Assembly (NCBI GenBank): GCA_001725155.1
Contig: MEFP01000005.1
Location: forward strand, 62,001-126,000
Reading direction: 5' to 3'
From: Lysobacteraceae bacterium SCN 69-320
GTDB lineage: Bacteria > Pseudomonadota > Gammaproteobacteria > Xanthomonadales > Rhodanobacteraceae
Length of the DNA: 64,000 nt
Shown: piece after piece, positions 8,623 through 17,963 of the stretch
Position numbering within the stretch: position 1 is the first letter of the stretch
How the letters are laid out: the number at the start of each line of letters is the position of its first letter
Notes under the pieces: model-generated
Seen by the model: only the letters and a program-made list of their open reading frames with translations
What the model was told of the DNA's origin: nothing
Database searches by the model: none
Program-made: the position numbers and the translations under genes

Positions 8623-9669
8623 ATGAACAACGATCGTTTCCTGCGCGCGCTGCGCTGCGAACCCGTGGACTGCACGCCGGTATGGCTGATGCGCCAGGCC
8701 GGCCGCTATCTGCCGGAATACCGCGCGACGCGCGCCCAGGCCGGCAGCTTCATGGCGCTGTGCACGAATCCGGAACTGGCCTGCGAGGTCACCTTGCAGC
8801 CGCTGCGCCGCTTCGCGCTGGATGCGGCCATCCTGTTCTCCGACATCCTGACGATCCCCGACGCGATGGGCCTGGGCCTGCATTTCGCCGACGGCGAAGG
8901 GCCGAAGTTCCGCTCGCCGGTGCGCACGGCCGCCGACGTGGCGCGGCTGGGAGTACCCGACCCCGAGGGCGAGCTGCGCTACGTCATGGACGCGGTGCGC
9001 ACGATCCGCCGCGAACTCAACGGCTCGGTGCCGCTGATCGGTTTCGCCGGCAGCCCGTGGACCCTGGCCTGCTACATGGTGCAGGGCGAAGGCTCGTCGA
9101 ATTTCCCGCTGCCCAAGGCCATGCTCTGGAACGAGCCGGCGCTGATGCACCAGCTGCTCGACACGGTCGCGCGTTCGGTCACCACCTACCTGACCGCGCA
9201 GGCTGCCGCCGGCGCCCAGGCGCTGATGGTGTTCGACACCTGGGGCGGCATGCTCGCGCCGGCGCAGTTCAGCGAGTTCTCGCTGCACTATCTCGGCCAG
9301 ATCGCTGCGGCGCTCAAGGCCGATCCGGCCACGCGCGACATTCCGCTGATCCTGTTTTCCAAGGGCGCCAACGGCCACCTGCCCGGCCTGGCCGCGACCG
9401 GCTGCGACGCGCTCGGCGTGGACTGGACCCTGGATCTGTCCAGCGCGCGCGCGCTGGTCGGCGACCGCATCGCATTGCAGGGCAACCTGGACCCGGCCGC
9501 GCTACACGCGTCGCCGGACGCCATCCGCCGCGAAGTCGCCCGCGTGCTCGCGAGCCACGGTCCGGGGCCGGGCCATGTGTTCAACCTCGGCCACGGCATC
9601 ACGCCCGACGTGAAGCCCGAACACGTCGCCGCGCTTGTCGACGCCGTGCACGAGCTGTCGCGGCGGTGA
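8623..9669 (+). CDS. hemE: Uroporphyrinogen decarboxylase
   Basis: 348 aa, full length. It decarboxylates the four acetate side chains of uroporphyrinogen III to give coproporphyrinogen III in haem synthesis. The N-terminal signature [16 protein letters not shown] holds the conserved Arg residues of the active-site cleft. [15 protein letters not shown] with the catalytic Asp and the [16 protein letters not shown] signature are also intact. The C-terminus has [15 protein letters not shown]. It starts 89 bp after the SPOR gene and may have its own promoter in that gap. It is followed by the inverted-repeat element at 9671. Confidence 0.97.
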   Translation: MNNDRFLRALRCEPVDCTPVWLMRQAGRYLPEYRATRAQAGSFMALCTNPELACEVTLQPLRRFALDAAILFSDILTIPDAMGLGLHFADGEGPKFRSPVRTAADVARLGVPDPEGELRYVMDAVRTIRRELNGSVPLIGFAGSPWTLACYMVQGEGSSNFPLPKAMLWNEPALMHQLLDTVARSVTTYLTAQAAAGAQALMVFDTWGGMLAPAQFSEFSLHYLGQIAAALKADPATRDIPLILFSKGANGHLPGLAATGCDALGVDWTLDLSSARALVGDRIALQGNLDPAALHASPDAIRREVARVLASHGPGPGHVFNLGHGITPDVKPEHVAALVDAVHELSRR

Positions 9670-9670
9670 G

Positions 9671-9833
9671 CGTAGGTTGGGCCGAGCGCAGCGATGCCCA
9701 ACACCGCGGCGTGCCTGTCGCGGAGATCGTCGATCGAAGGACTCGCGATAGCGGCGGGATTCCCTGCCGCTGGCGGCCTTTCGCGCGGGAAACGCCGTGA
9801 CGTTGGGCATCGCTGCGCTCAGCCCGACCTACG
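9671..9833. repeat. Inverted-repeat (REP/MITE-like) element after hemE
   Basis: Two 32-nt arms, 9671-9702 and 9802-9833, are inverted copies with only two mismatches; each contains GAGCGCAGCGATGCCCAAC or its complement. They are separated by 99 bp without an ORF I believe. Similar GTAGGTTGGGC / GCGATGCCCAAC palindromic units are scattered in many proteobacterial genomes as REP-type or miniature mobile elements. It lies between the convergent hemE and the NTF2-like gene, so it could also end transcription from both sides. Confidence 0.7.
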
Positions 9834-9859
9834 CGTGCCAATCGACGCGTGCCAATCGA
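9832..9859. repeat. Perfect 14-bp tandem duplication
   Basis: CGCGTGCCAATCGA occurs twice head to tail, the first copy starting inside the right arm of the adjacent inverted repeat. It lies just outside the 3' end of the leftward NTF2-like gene. It may be a slippage product or a footprint of element insertion. Confidence 0.6.
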
Positions 9860-9869
9860 CATGTACCGT

Positions 9870-10310
9870 CTACGGCAGCGGCTCCCACAGCACGTTGATG
9901 ATGCGCCACTCGCCGTCGCTGTCGCGGACCAGGTGCATGTAGTCGACCCAGCCGTCCATGCGCAGCTTGACCGTCGCGGCATTGCCGACGCCGTCGAGGA
10001 TCTCGACGTCGGCACGCTTGGGTGCCGTCGCGTAGCGCTGTGCGTTCTGCGGCACGTTGCCGGCCAGCAGGCCGGCCTTGTCGAGTTCACTGAGCTGGCG
10101 CTGGCGCTTCGCGTCGCGCAGGTAGGCGCGCTTGACGAGCTTTTCGTGCAGTGCGCGCGCCATGCGCTCGCGGTCGCCCTGATACCAGCCCTGGGCATAG
10201 TCCTGCGCCGCGAAGCGGATCGCGGCCTGGTCGGATTCGCCGAGTTCGACGTCGCCGGCATACAGCGGCAGGCAGCACAGCGCGAGGATTGCGGCAAGCA
10301 GTCGCTTCAT
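9870..10310 (-). CDS. Secreted NTF2-like (putative lumazine-binding family) protein
   Basis: 146 aa. A signal peptide MKRLLAAILALCCLPLYA is followed by a single NTF2-like alpha+beta domain: SDQAAIRFAAQDYAQGWYQG, then repeated strands ending in GWVDYMHLVRDSDGEWRIINVLWEP. This matches the small putative lumazine-binding / SnoaL-like group. These proteins have a hydrophobic pocket, but the ligand is generally unknown. The ATG at 10310 is preceded by a GGGG-type Shine-Dalgarno. A 202-bp gap separates it from the sensor kinase upstream on the same strand. Confidence 0.75.
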   Translation of the reverse strand: MKRLLAAILALCCLPLYAGDVELGESDQAAIRFAAQDYAQGWYQGDRERMARALHEKLVKRAYLRDAKRQRQLSELDKAGLLAGNVPQNAQRYATAPKRADVEILDGVGNAATVKLRMDGWVDYMHLVRDSDGEWRIINVLWEPLP

Positions 10311-10512
10311 GAAAAACCCCTGATCGTCATGGACCGTTGTCGGCGCCGACCGGACATCGCAACTGCGGATGCCGGGCCGGCGAGGATGCGCAGCCGCCGG
10401 ACGGGAGGCCGCGCGGCGAAGGCGGATCGGGACGTTACAACAGCCGCGCGCGGCGCAGGTTCGCCGCCTTGCGCCGGAACGAAGGCTGCCGGCGTCGAGG
10501 CGAAGCGGACGG

Positions 10513-13500
10513 TCAGTCCGGCAACGTCGCTGCGCCGGCCTCGCCGAAAGTCGCCGCGAGCATCGCGCGCGTGACGGGCTTGCGCAGGAACACGTCGACG
10601 CCGGCGGCCAGCGCTTCGCGTTCGGCCGCGGCATCGCTGCGTGCGGTCAGCACGACCAGACGCAGCGGCGGCTGACGGCCGTCGCTCTCCTGCGCGCGCA
10701 GCAGGCGCGCAAGCTGCACGCCGCTGACGTCGGGCAGATCCAGATCGAGCACGACGCAGTGCGGCCGGCGCGCGGCGACTTCGGCCAGCGCCGCGAGCGC
10801 CTGCGACGCATGGCGCGTGGCATGCCCGAGGGATTGGAGCAAGGCACAGACGACGTGGGCGACGTTGCGGTCGTCCTCGACGACGACGAGATCCAGCGCA
10901 GTCGTGGCGACCGGCGCCGGCGGCGCCTCGGCCTCGTCCGGCGCTGCCGGCAGCGCCAGTTGCAGGACGAAACTGCTGCCGCGGCCCGGCGCGCTTTCCA
11001 CGCTGATCGCGCCGCCCATGAGCTGGGCCAGCTCCTGCGAGATCGCCAGGCCCAGACCGCTGCCGCCGGCGCGCCGGCCGGCTTCGTCCTGGCTGTAGCG
11101 CTGGAACAGGCGCGCCTGCATCGCCGGCGCGATGCCCGGGCCGGTGTCGCTGACGCGGAAGCGCTGCGCGCCGGCTGCGGCAGCCACGAGTTCCAGGGTC
11201 ACGCCGCCGACCTCGGTGAACTTGACCGCATTGTTGACGAGATTCAGCAGGATCTGGCGCAGTCGCTGCGCATCGCCGAGCAGACGTGCCGGCGGCTGCA
11301 CCGGCAGATGCACGATGAAGCCTATGCCCTTGCGCAGCGCCAGTGCGTGGCCGACGTCGGCGACGTCGCGCAGCACGGCCTGCGGATCGAACGCGGCCTG
11401 TTCCAGCTGCAGGCGGCCGGCTTCGACGCGGGCCAGATCCAGCGCGTCGTTGACCAGGCGCAGGATGTGCTCGCCCGAGGTGCGTATGCCGCCGACATAG
11501 CTGAGCTGGCGCGGCTCCAGCGGCGTGCGCTGCAGCAGTTCGGCCATGCCGAGCAGGCCGGTCATCGGCGTGCGGATCTCGTGGCCCATGTGGGCGAGGA
11601 ATTCCGACTTGGCCAGGCTGGCCTGCTCGGCCAGCTCGCGCCGCTGCGAGGCCAGCGCGAGCGCATGGCCGCGCACGAGACGCCGACGCCAGACCGCCGC
11701 GGCCGCGGCGACTGCGAGAACCAGCAGCAGCAGATACAGCGCATAGGCCCAGGGGCGTGCCCAGGGCGGTGCCTCGACGCGCAGATGCAGCGGCGCGGCC
11801 AGCTCCACGACGTCGTCGAGCCCCGTATGCGCACGCACGCGCAGGCGGTAGTCGCCGGGACGCAGCTGGGCCAGCTCGCGCAGGCCGGTGTCGCTGCCGG
11901 GGCTCCAGTCGCTGTCGAGGCCCTGCAACAGGAAGTCGTAGCGATTGGCCGCGAGGTAGGACAGCGCGCGTGCCTCGATGCGCAGGTCGCGGTCGTTCCA
12001 GGCCAGTTGCGCCGGATGCGCCGGATCGAACACGTGCGCGTCGCCGTCGCGGCGCACCTGCACGCCGGTCAGCAGCAGCGGAGCCGGCGGCAGCTGCGGC
12101 TCGGCCGCCGCGGTGTCGAATGCGATCAGGCCGTCGGTGGTCGCGGCCAGCGCGACGCCGTCGTCGCGCAGCACCAGGCTGCGGTCGATGAATTCCGAGT
12201 CGACCAGACCGGCAGCCAGGCCGTAGCGGCGCACCTGGCCATTGCGCGTGTCGACGCGGTACAGGCCGCGCGGCGTACTGATCCACAGCCGCTGTTGCGC
12301 ATCCAGCTCCAGCGCGCCGGCATCCAGCGCGGGCCAGCCGGCCGCCGCGTCGATCGCGGCGATGCGGACATAGGCATCGCCTTCGGCCACGTAGTGCTCG
12401 ATCGCACCGAAGCGGTGCAGCCAGACGCTGCCGTCGCCGGCGAACGCGAACGCATGCACGCGCGTGTCGGGCAGGCCGTTCACCGGCGCAAAGCGCGCGG
12501 CGCCGGCCGCCAGCCGGTCGATGCCGTGCACATGGGCGACCCAGAGCGCGCCGTCGGCGGCCAGGCGCATCTGCTCCACGTCCGCGTCGCGCAGGCCGCT
12601 GGCGCCGGGCAGAAAGCGCGTGACGCGCAGGTCGCCGGCCGCAATGCGTGCGATGCCGGCACCGCGCGCGCTGACCCAGACCGCATCGCCACGCTCGAGC
12701 ATCAGGTCGACGGGACCGGCCGGCAGCGTGTCGTCGCGGGCCGCATCCGCGGCGATGTCCTGCGCCGTGCCGAGCACCGGATCGGCCACGCGTACGCCGC
12801 GGTGCTGGCCGAGCCAGAGCCGGCCGCGCGCATCCTGCAGCACCGCGCGGCGGCGCTGCTCGGTACCGGCGATGCGCTCGCCCCAGCGTTCGACCGCACC
12901 GCCGCGCAGGTCGATGCGGTCGACCGCGCCGGCCATGGTCACCGACCAGGCCATGCCGCCGCGGCCGTGACTGATGCCCTGGATGCGCCCCGGCGACAGG
13001 CTGCGCGCATTGCCGGGCTCTTCGCGCCACTGCGAGAACAATCGCCAGGTCGGCGGCAGATAAGCGACGCCGCCGTCGATCGCAGCGAACCAGAGGCCGC
13101 CTTCGCGATCGCCGAGCAGGTCGAAGATGGCCTCGCCGGAAAGACCGCCGGGCACGCGTGGCTGGGCGCGGTAGACCGTTTCGAAATGGTCGGCGTCGTG
13201 GCGCACGGCGCCCTGGCGCGTGGCCAGCCAGAGATCGCCGTAACCGTCACGCACGCTGGCATACAGCATGCGCGGCGCGGCGCCCGGATCCAGCCGCTCC
13301 ACCGCATGCAGCGCATCGACGCGGAACAGGCCCGAGGAGGTCGTCACGAGCACGCCGGCGCCGTCGGCGCCCAGCGCGAGCACCTGCGGCGGCGGCGCGC
13401 CGGCCAGCAGCGGCACGCGCTGGAAGACGCCGTCGGGCCTGCGCCGCACGAGGCCCTTGTCGGTGCCGATCCAGAGGCTGCCGTCGGCGGCGCCGTAGAG

Positions 13501-14043
13501 ACTCAGCACGATGTCCGACGACAGGCCCGAACGCGCGTCGGCGCGGTGATGCTCGAAGCCGTTGCCGTCCTCGCGCAGGCGGTCCAGACCTCCCGAATAG
13601 GTACCGACCCAGATCGCGCCGGAAGCGTCTTCGCTGACCGCCCAGACATCGTCGGCGGCAAGGCTGTCCGCATCGGCCGGATCGTGGCGATAGCGGCGGA
13701 ACTCGCGCCGCGCCGCGTCGAGCACGTTCAGACCGCTGCCCTCGCCGCCGGCCCAGACGCGGTTGGCGCGATCGACGAACAGCGCCGAGACCTCGTTTCC
13801 GGCGATGGACCGCGCATCGCCCGGAATCGTGCGCCAGACGCGGAAGCTCACGCCGTCGTAGCGTGCGAGGCCGTCGTGAGTACCTATCCAGATGAAGCCG
13901 TCGCGGTCCTCGGCCAGCTTGTAGACGATCGACGACGGCAGTCCGTCGTCCACGCCGAAATGGCGGAACATCGGCGTCGCCGCCATCGGCGCCGCGCGCA
14001 CGGCGACGCAGAACAGCAGCAGCGGCAGCCAGCGCAACAGCAT
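10513..14043 (-). CDS. Hybrid two-component sensor kinase with periplasmic beta-propeller
   Basis: 1176 aa. A signal/anchor sequence (MLLRWLPLLLFCVAVRA) precedes a long series of two-component-regulator propeller repeats, for example EDRDGFIWIGTHDGLARYDG, over about residues 30-680. A Y_Y_Y-type Ig-like domain follows (RYDFLLQGLDSDWS), then a membrane helix near 764-790. The HisKA domain carries His821 in FLAHMGHEIRTPM, followed by a HATPase (NLVNNAVKF, DTGPGIAP, GSGLGLAI). A C-terminal receiver has phospho-Asp1100 in VVLDLDLPDVSG. Unlike Bacteroides hybrid regulators it has no AraC DNA-binding domain, so it must signal to another protein. The start has a GAGGGG ribosome site; a possible extended -10 lies at 14116-14124 on the minus strand. 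Confidence 0.93.
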   Translation of the reverse strand: MLLRWLPLLLFCVAVRAAPMAATPMFRHFGVDDGLPSSIVYKLAEDRDGFIWIGTHDGLARYDGVSFRVWRTIPGDARSIAGNEVSALFVDRANRVWAGGEGSGLNVLDAARREFRRYRHDPADADSLAADDVWAVSEDASGAIWVGTYSGGLDRLREDGNGFEHHRADARSGLSSDIVLSLYGAADGSLWIGTDKGLVRRRPDGVFQRVPLLAGAPPPQVLALGADGAGVLVTTSSGLFRVDALHAVERLDPGAAPRMLYASVRDGYGDLWLATRQGAVRHDADHFETVYRAQPRVPGGLSGEAIFDLLGDREGGLWFAAIDGGVAYLPPTWRLFSQWREEPGNARSLSPGRIQGISHGRGGMAWSVTMAGAVDRIDLRGGAVERWGERIAGTEQRRRAVLQDARGRLWLGQHRGVRVADPVLGTAQDIAADAARDDTLPAGPVDLMLERGDAVWVSARGAGIARIAAGDLRVTRFLPGASGLRDADVEQMRLAADGALWVAHVHGIDRLAAGAARFAPVNGLPDTRVHAFAFAGDGSVWLHRFGAIEHYVAEGDAYVRIAAIDAAAGWPALDAGALELDAQQRLWISTPRGLYRVDTRNGQVRRYGLAAGLVDSEFIDRSLVLRDDGVALAATTDGLIAFDTAAAEPQLPPAPLLLTGVQVRRDGDAHVFDPAHPAQLAWNDRDLRIEARALSYLAANRYDFLLQGLDSDWSPGSDTGLRELAQLRPGDYRLRVRAHTGLDDVVELAAPLHLRVEAPPWARPWAYALYLLLLVLAVAAAAAVWRRRLVRGHALALASQRRELAEQASLAKSEFLAHMGHEIRTPMTGLLGMAELLQRTPLEPRQLSYVGGIRTSGEHILRLVNDALDLARVEAGRLQLEQAAFDPQAVLRDVADVGHALALRKGIGFIVHLPVQPPARLLGDAQRLRQILLNLVNNAVKFTEVGGVTLELVAAAAGAQRFRVSDTGPGIAPAMQARLFQRYSQDEAGRRAGGSGLGLAISQELAQLMGGAISVESAPGRGSSFVLQLALPAAPDEAEAPPAPVATTALDLVVVEDDRNVAHVVCALLQSLGHATRHASQALAALAEVAARRPHCVVLDLDLPDVSGVQLARLLRAQESDGRQPPLRLVVLTARSDAAAEREALAAGVDVFLRKPVTRAMLAATFGEAGAATLPD

Positions 14044-14479
14044 GGTCGTTCCCCTCGTGCGGTCGGCGCGGCCGCCGCGGCGGCGGCCGGCAGCGCAGCG
14101 ATCTGACGCGGCCGGATCATGCCAGAAGCCCGCAAGCCGTGGCGCAAAGTGGATTAGGGAAGGGCTGGAGAAGTGGCGTTGCACCGTCGGCGCCGCTGGT
14201 GCTGACCAACGAATACCCGTTGGCGGCGGCCTCCTTCGCGCTGCCGTTGCGATCTGCCCGGCGGCCATCCGGCCGTTCGCCACCGGATTGGCCGTATCGA
14301 TTGCCGTGCCCGGAACGCCGCGGCACCGCGATGCGGCATCCCCTGTCGATCCCGGCGCCGTCGCACCGGCCGGCGCCATCGGAAATCCCCGTCGGCAACC
14401 GCCGCACAGCCGCGGGACCGGCTGCCGCCGACGGCCTTCGGCTCTGGAGGCCTGCCGGCGCCGTCCTTACTATCGGCGC
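14044..14479. other. Divergent intergenic region between sensor kinase and GTPase
   Basis: 436 bp with no ORF I accept; the open frames here are low-complexity extensions of neighbouring frames. It must hold both promoters. On the plus strand a TACTAT -10 box at 14468-14473 ends six bases before the GTPase ATG, suggesting a leaderless transcript. On the minus strand a TGGCATGAT extended -10 candidate lies at 14116-14124. I see no terminator or structured RNA. Confidence 0.5.
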
Positions 14480-15961
14480 ATGAATGCACCGGATACGCGT
14501 CATCTGCGCCTGCTGCTGGCGCTGGCCCTCACTGTCGCCGCCGTCGCGCTGATCTGGCTGCTGCTCGGCGCCACGCGCAGCGCGCTGGAACTCTGGCGCG
14601 AACTGGCCGGCCTGCCGGCCGTGCTGCGTCTGGGCCTGCTCGCCCTGCTGCTGGCCGCGGTCGCGGCCAGCGCCTGGCTGGTCTGGCGGCTGCTGCATCC
14701 GCGGCCACGCAAGCCGCGGCCGGCGCCGCCGCCGGATCGCGGCAACGTCGAACAGCGTCTGCAGCAGCTGCAGGCACGCAAGGTCGAGACCGCCGCACTG
14801 GAAGCCGAACTGCATGAACTTGACCGCCGCGCCGCCGGCGAAGACTGCTATGTCGCGGTATTCGGCGAGATCAGTGCCGGCAAGTCCAGCCTGATCCGCG
14901 CGCTGGCGCCGCAGGCCGAAACCGAGGTCGACGTGCTCGGCGGCACCACGACGCGCGTGGCCCATCACCGCGGCGAGTTGGCCGGACGCAGTCTGACCCT
15001 GGCCGACGTGCCCGGCACCCAGGAAATCGCCGCGCGCGAGCGCGAGGCCATCGCCCGCGACGAGGCCCTGCGCGCACATGCAGTGATCTACGTGACCGCC
15101 GGCGACCTGACCCGCGTCCAGGACCAGGAGCTGCGCTGGCTGCACGGCTACGGCAAGCCGCTGCTGCTCGCGCTGAACAAGATCGACCGCTTCGACGCGG
15201 CCGAGCGCGGCCAGTTGCTGGCCCGCCTGCAGCAGCGCTATGCGGCGCTCGTCGACACGATCGTCGCGGTGCGCGCCGGCGGCCGCGAACAGTTCCTGCG
15301 CCGCCTGCCTGACGGCCGCGAGGAAAGTGTCGCGCGCGATGCGGCAGCGGAGGTCGGCGAACTGCGCACGGCGCTGCAGACCTGTCTGGCGACCGATCGC
15401 GGCAGGCTCGAAGAAGCCCGCGCCGGTGCGGTGCTCGGCCGGCTCGGCGAACGCCTCGGCGACGCCGAGCGCACCATCCGCGAACGCGAGTCGCGCGCGA
15501 TCGTCGACCGCTATACGCGCCGCGCGATCGTCGGCGCGCTGGCCGCGGTCGCACCGGGTACGGATCTGCTGATCCAGGGCGCGCTGGCCACCGGACTCGT
15601 GCGCGAACTCGCCGCACTGCACGACACGCCCCTGCGCCAGATCGACCTCGACGCATTCCTGCGCCAGGCCACCCTGACCCTGCGCACCACGAGTTCGGTC
15701 GTGCTGGCAATCGCCGGCAACGCGCTGAAGGCGTTTCCGGGCCTCGGCACGCTCGGCGGCGGCGTGCTGCATGCGATCGCGTACGGTCTGATCTTCGACA
15801 GTCTCGGCAACGCGGTCAGCCAGACCCTGCTCGACCAGCAGCGCTTCGACCAGGAACAGGCGCAGCAGACCCTGCAGCGGCTGCTGTCGGAGCAGGCCCG
15901 CGGGCGCGTCGCCCATGTGGCCCAGCTCGCGCTGCAGGGACTGACCCGCGACGCCGAATGA
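14480..15961 (+). CDS. Membrane-anchored Era-like GTPase, DUF697/YcjF-like C-terminus
   Basis: 493 aa. Two N-terminal membrane helices (about 9-30 and 45-72) and a short coiled coil precede a G domain with P-loop GEISAGKSS, G2 GTTTR, G3 DVPGTQE and G4 NKID. The C-terminal part (about 330-430) is hydrophobic and Gly/Ala-rich (APGTDLLIQGALATGLVRELA), the pattern of the DUF697 module of YcjF-type proteins. The physiological role of this family is poorly known; links to stress and the envelope have been suggested. A second member lies 2 kb downstream. The two flank the YceI/b561/YceI genes. Confidence 0.83.
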   Translation: MNAPDTRHLRLLLALALTVAAVALIWLLLGATRSALELWRELAGLPAVLRLGLLALLLAAVAASAWLVWRLLHPRPRKPRPAPPPDRGNVEQRLQQLQARKVETAALEAELHELDRRAAGEDCYVAVFGEISAGKSSLIRALAPQAETEVDVLGGTTTRVAHHRGELAGRSLTLADVPGTQEIAAREREAIARDEALRAHAVIYVTAGDLTRVQDQELRWLHGYGKPLLLALNKIDRFDAAERGQLLARLQQRYAALVDTIVAVRAGGREQFLRRLPDGREESVARDAAAEVGELRTALQTCLATDRGRLEEARAGAVLGRLGERLGDAERTIRERESRAIVDRYTRRAIVGALAAVAPGTDLLIQGALATGLVRELAALHDTPLRQIDLDAFLRQATLTLRTTSSVVLAIAGNALKAFPGLGTLGGGVLHAIAYGLIFDSLGNAVSQTLLDQQRFDQEQAQQTLQRLLSEQARGRVAHVAQLALQGLTRDAE

Positions 15962-16114
15962 GTCGCCGCGGCAGCCCTGCCGACCGGCCGGCGCGACGAT
16001 GGTTCCGCCTGGCGCAGCGGCAGCCTGCCCGCCGCCGATTGTTGGCGTATTCACCAACAATCCGTTCAGACCGTCCGGCTTCTGCGCGCCACATCAATCT
16101 GCCAAGCTAGCCGC

Positions 16115-16750
16115 ATGTGCCGCCGCCCGTTGCTCGCGCTGGTTTTTCTGTCCGTCGTCGCGCCGGCCGGTGCGGCGGTCGAGGTCTGGCGCCTGGATCC
16201 GGTGCATACGCAGATTCTTTTCAGCGTCGACCACCAGGGCTTCAACCAGAGCCTCGGCCTGCTGAAGGCTTCCACGGGCACGCTGTGGTTCGATCCGCAG
16301 GACTGGAGCACGGCCAGGCTGGAAGTCGGCATCGACATGAACTCGCTGCTGCTCGGCGATGCAAAATGGGAGGAAACCGTGCGCTCCTGGCGCTTCCTCG
16401 ACACGGCGCGCTGGCCGCAGGCGCACTACCGCAGCCGCACGGTCGAGCGTCAGGCCGACGGTCGCGGCCTGATCCGCGGCGAGCTGGAACTGCATGGCCG
16501 CAAGCAGCCGCTGGACATTCCATTCACCTTGAACAAGCTGGCCAACGACCCCTACGCGTTCCGCCGCACGGCCGGCTTCTCGGGCGGTACGACGTTCAAG
16601 CGCAGCGACTACGGCATGGACAAGGTGCTCAGCGCGGTCGGCGACAGCGTGACCCTGCGCCTGGAAGCCGCGTTCGTGCGCGACCGCGGCGCCACGGACG
16701 CCCCTCCACCGATCACGAACAAGGAAAAGACCGATGCCACTGAAGAGTGA
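16115..16750 (+). CDS. YceI-family periplasmic lipid-binding protein (first copy)
   Basis: 211 aa with a signal peptide (LLALVFLSVVAPAGAA). The YceI lipocalin-like barrel is recognisable from VWRLDPVHTQILFSVDHQGF, the RFLDTARWPQAHYRS block, LELHGRKQPLDIPF and KRSDYGMDKVLSAVGD. Family members bind polyisoprenoids or amphiphiles in the periplasm. The C-terminal tail (PPPITNKEKTDATEE) is extra and overlaps the cytochrome b561 start by 17 bp, so translation is coupled. The 153-bp gap upstream probably holds the operon promoter. Confidence 0.9.
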   Translation: MCRRPLLALVFLSVVAPAGAAVEVWRLDPVHTQILFSVDHQGFNQSLGLLKASTGTLWFDPQDWSTARLEVGIDMNSLLLGDAKWEETVRSWRFLDTARWPQAHYRSRTVERQADGRGLIRGELELHGRKQPLDIPFTLNKLANDPYAFRRTAGFSGGTTFKRSDYGMDKVLSAVGDSVTLRLEAAFVRDRGATDAPPPITNKEKTDATEE

Positions 16751-17393
16751 CGCGAACCGCTGGGGCGTCGGCGCACGCACCCTGCACTGGGTGATGGCCC
16801 TGCTCATCATCGGCGCCGGCATCGTCGGGCTGTACATGAGCGACCTGCCCAATTCGCCGCAGAAGATCCGCATCTATGCGCTGCACAAGTCCGTCGGCCT
16901 GACCGTGCTCGCGCTGCTGCTGCTGCGCGTGACCTGGAGCCTGGCCGACCGGCGTCCCCGGGAGGTGCCCATGCCGCTCTGGCAGGCCATGGCCGCGCGC
17001 GTCGTGCACCTGTTGCTGTATGCATTGATGCTGCTGCTGCCGCTGTCGGGCTGGCTGTACAACTCCGCTTCGGGCTATCCGCTGCAGTGGTTCGGGCTGT
17101 TCAACCTGCCGAGCCTGACCGGCGGCGCCGATCCGGCGCTGCGGGCGGTCGCCCACGAGCTGCACGAATACGGTTTCTGGCTGCTCGTCATCGCGCTGGT
17201 CGCCCACGCGGGCGCGGCGCTCAAGCACCACATCGTCGACCGCGACGACACGCTCGTGCGCATGCTGCCGCTGTTGCGCCGCCGCGCCGCCGCCCCCACG
17301 TCCGTCGCACCCGCCGCCGCGGCACCGGCGAGCGCGATCGTGCCGCCGGCAGCCGCGCCTGCCGACCCCGTCAAGGAGAACCCTGCCCCATGA
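16734..17393 (+). CDS. Cytochrome b561
   Basis: 219 aa. Four membrane helices have the di-haem His residues of bacterial b561: TLHWVMALLI in helix 1, YALHKSVGLTVLALLLL in helix 2, VVHLLLYALMLLLPLSGWLY in helix 3, and LHEYGFWLLVIALVAHAGAALKHH in helix 4. It moves electrons within the inner membrane, commonly from ubiquinol. The last 50 residues are an Ala/Pro-rich tail. It lies between two YceI genes with overlaps on both sides; b561-YceI pairing is common, and an operon is certain from the spacing. Confidence 0.93.
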   Translation: MPLKSDANRWGVGARTLHWVMALLIIGAGIVGLYMSDLPNSPQKIRIYALHKSVGLTVLALLLLRVTWSLADRRPREVPMPLWQAMAARVVHLLLYALMLLLPLSGWLYNSASGYPLQWFGLFNLPSLTGGADPALRAVAHELHEYGFWLLVIALVAHAGAALKHHIVDRDDTLVRMLPLLRRRAAAPTSVAPAAAAPASAIVPPAAAPADPVKENPAP

Positions 17394-17926
17394 ACCGCTT
17401 CGCACTGATTGCCCTGCTCGCCCTCGCCGGCAGCGCCCAGGCCAAGGACTGGACCGTCGATCCGTCCAGCACCCTGAATTTCGCCGGCACTTACCAGGGC
17501 GAGAAATTCAGCGGCAAGTTCAACCGTTTCACCGCGAAGATCGCACTGGACAAGGCCGATCTGGCCAATGCCAGGCTCGACGTCGATATCGATGTGACCA
17601 GCGCGACGACCGGCAATGCCGACTACGACGGCGAGCTCAAGGGCTCGGCGTTCTTCGACTACGCCAAGTTTCCGAAAGCGCACTTCGTCAGCACTGTCGT
17701 CAAGGAAAGCGGCGGGGCGCTGATCGCCGAAGGCACGCTGCAGATTCGCGACAAGACCAGGCCGGTGCAGCTCAAGCTCGATTTCAAGCCAGCCGCCGCC
17801 GGCGCGACCCTCGACGTGCAGGCCGCGCTCAAGCGCCTGGACTTCGACGTCGGTACCGGCGACTGGGCCGACACGAGCCTGATCAGCGGCGACATCACGG
17901 TGACCTCGCATCTGGTGCTGAAGTGA
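17390..17926 (+). CDS. YceI-family periplasmic lipid-binding protein (second copy)
   Basis: 178 aa with signal peptide MNRFALIALLALAGSAQA. The barrel starts DWTVDPSSTLNFAGTYQGEKFSGKF and contains SAFFDYAKFPKAHFVS, LQIRDKTRPVQLKL and DTSLISGDITVTSHL. It is clearly divergent from the first copy and lacks its C-terminal tail, so it is not a recent duplication. The ATG overlaps the b561 stop (ATGA). Confidence 0.93.
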   Translation: MNRFALIALLALAGSAQAKDWTVDPSSTLNFAGTYQGEKFSGKFNRFTAKIALDKADLANARLDVDIDVTSATTGNADYDGELKGSAFFDYAKFPKAHFVSTVVKESGGALIAEGTLQIRDKTRPVQLKLDFKPAAAGATLDVQAALKRLDFDVGTGDWADTSLISGDITVTSHLVLK

Positions 17927-17963
17927 TCATCGCGGCGGCGCGCCGCCGCCGCACGCGCACGGC

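Noticed and set aside
10369-14106. 1245-codon open frame on the plus strand opposite the hybrid kinase
   Set aside because: It mirrors the kinase gene; composition is Arg/Gln/Ala-rich with no domain, as expected for an antisense frame in GC-rich DNA.
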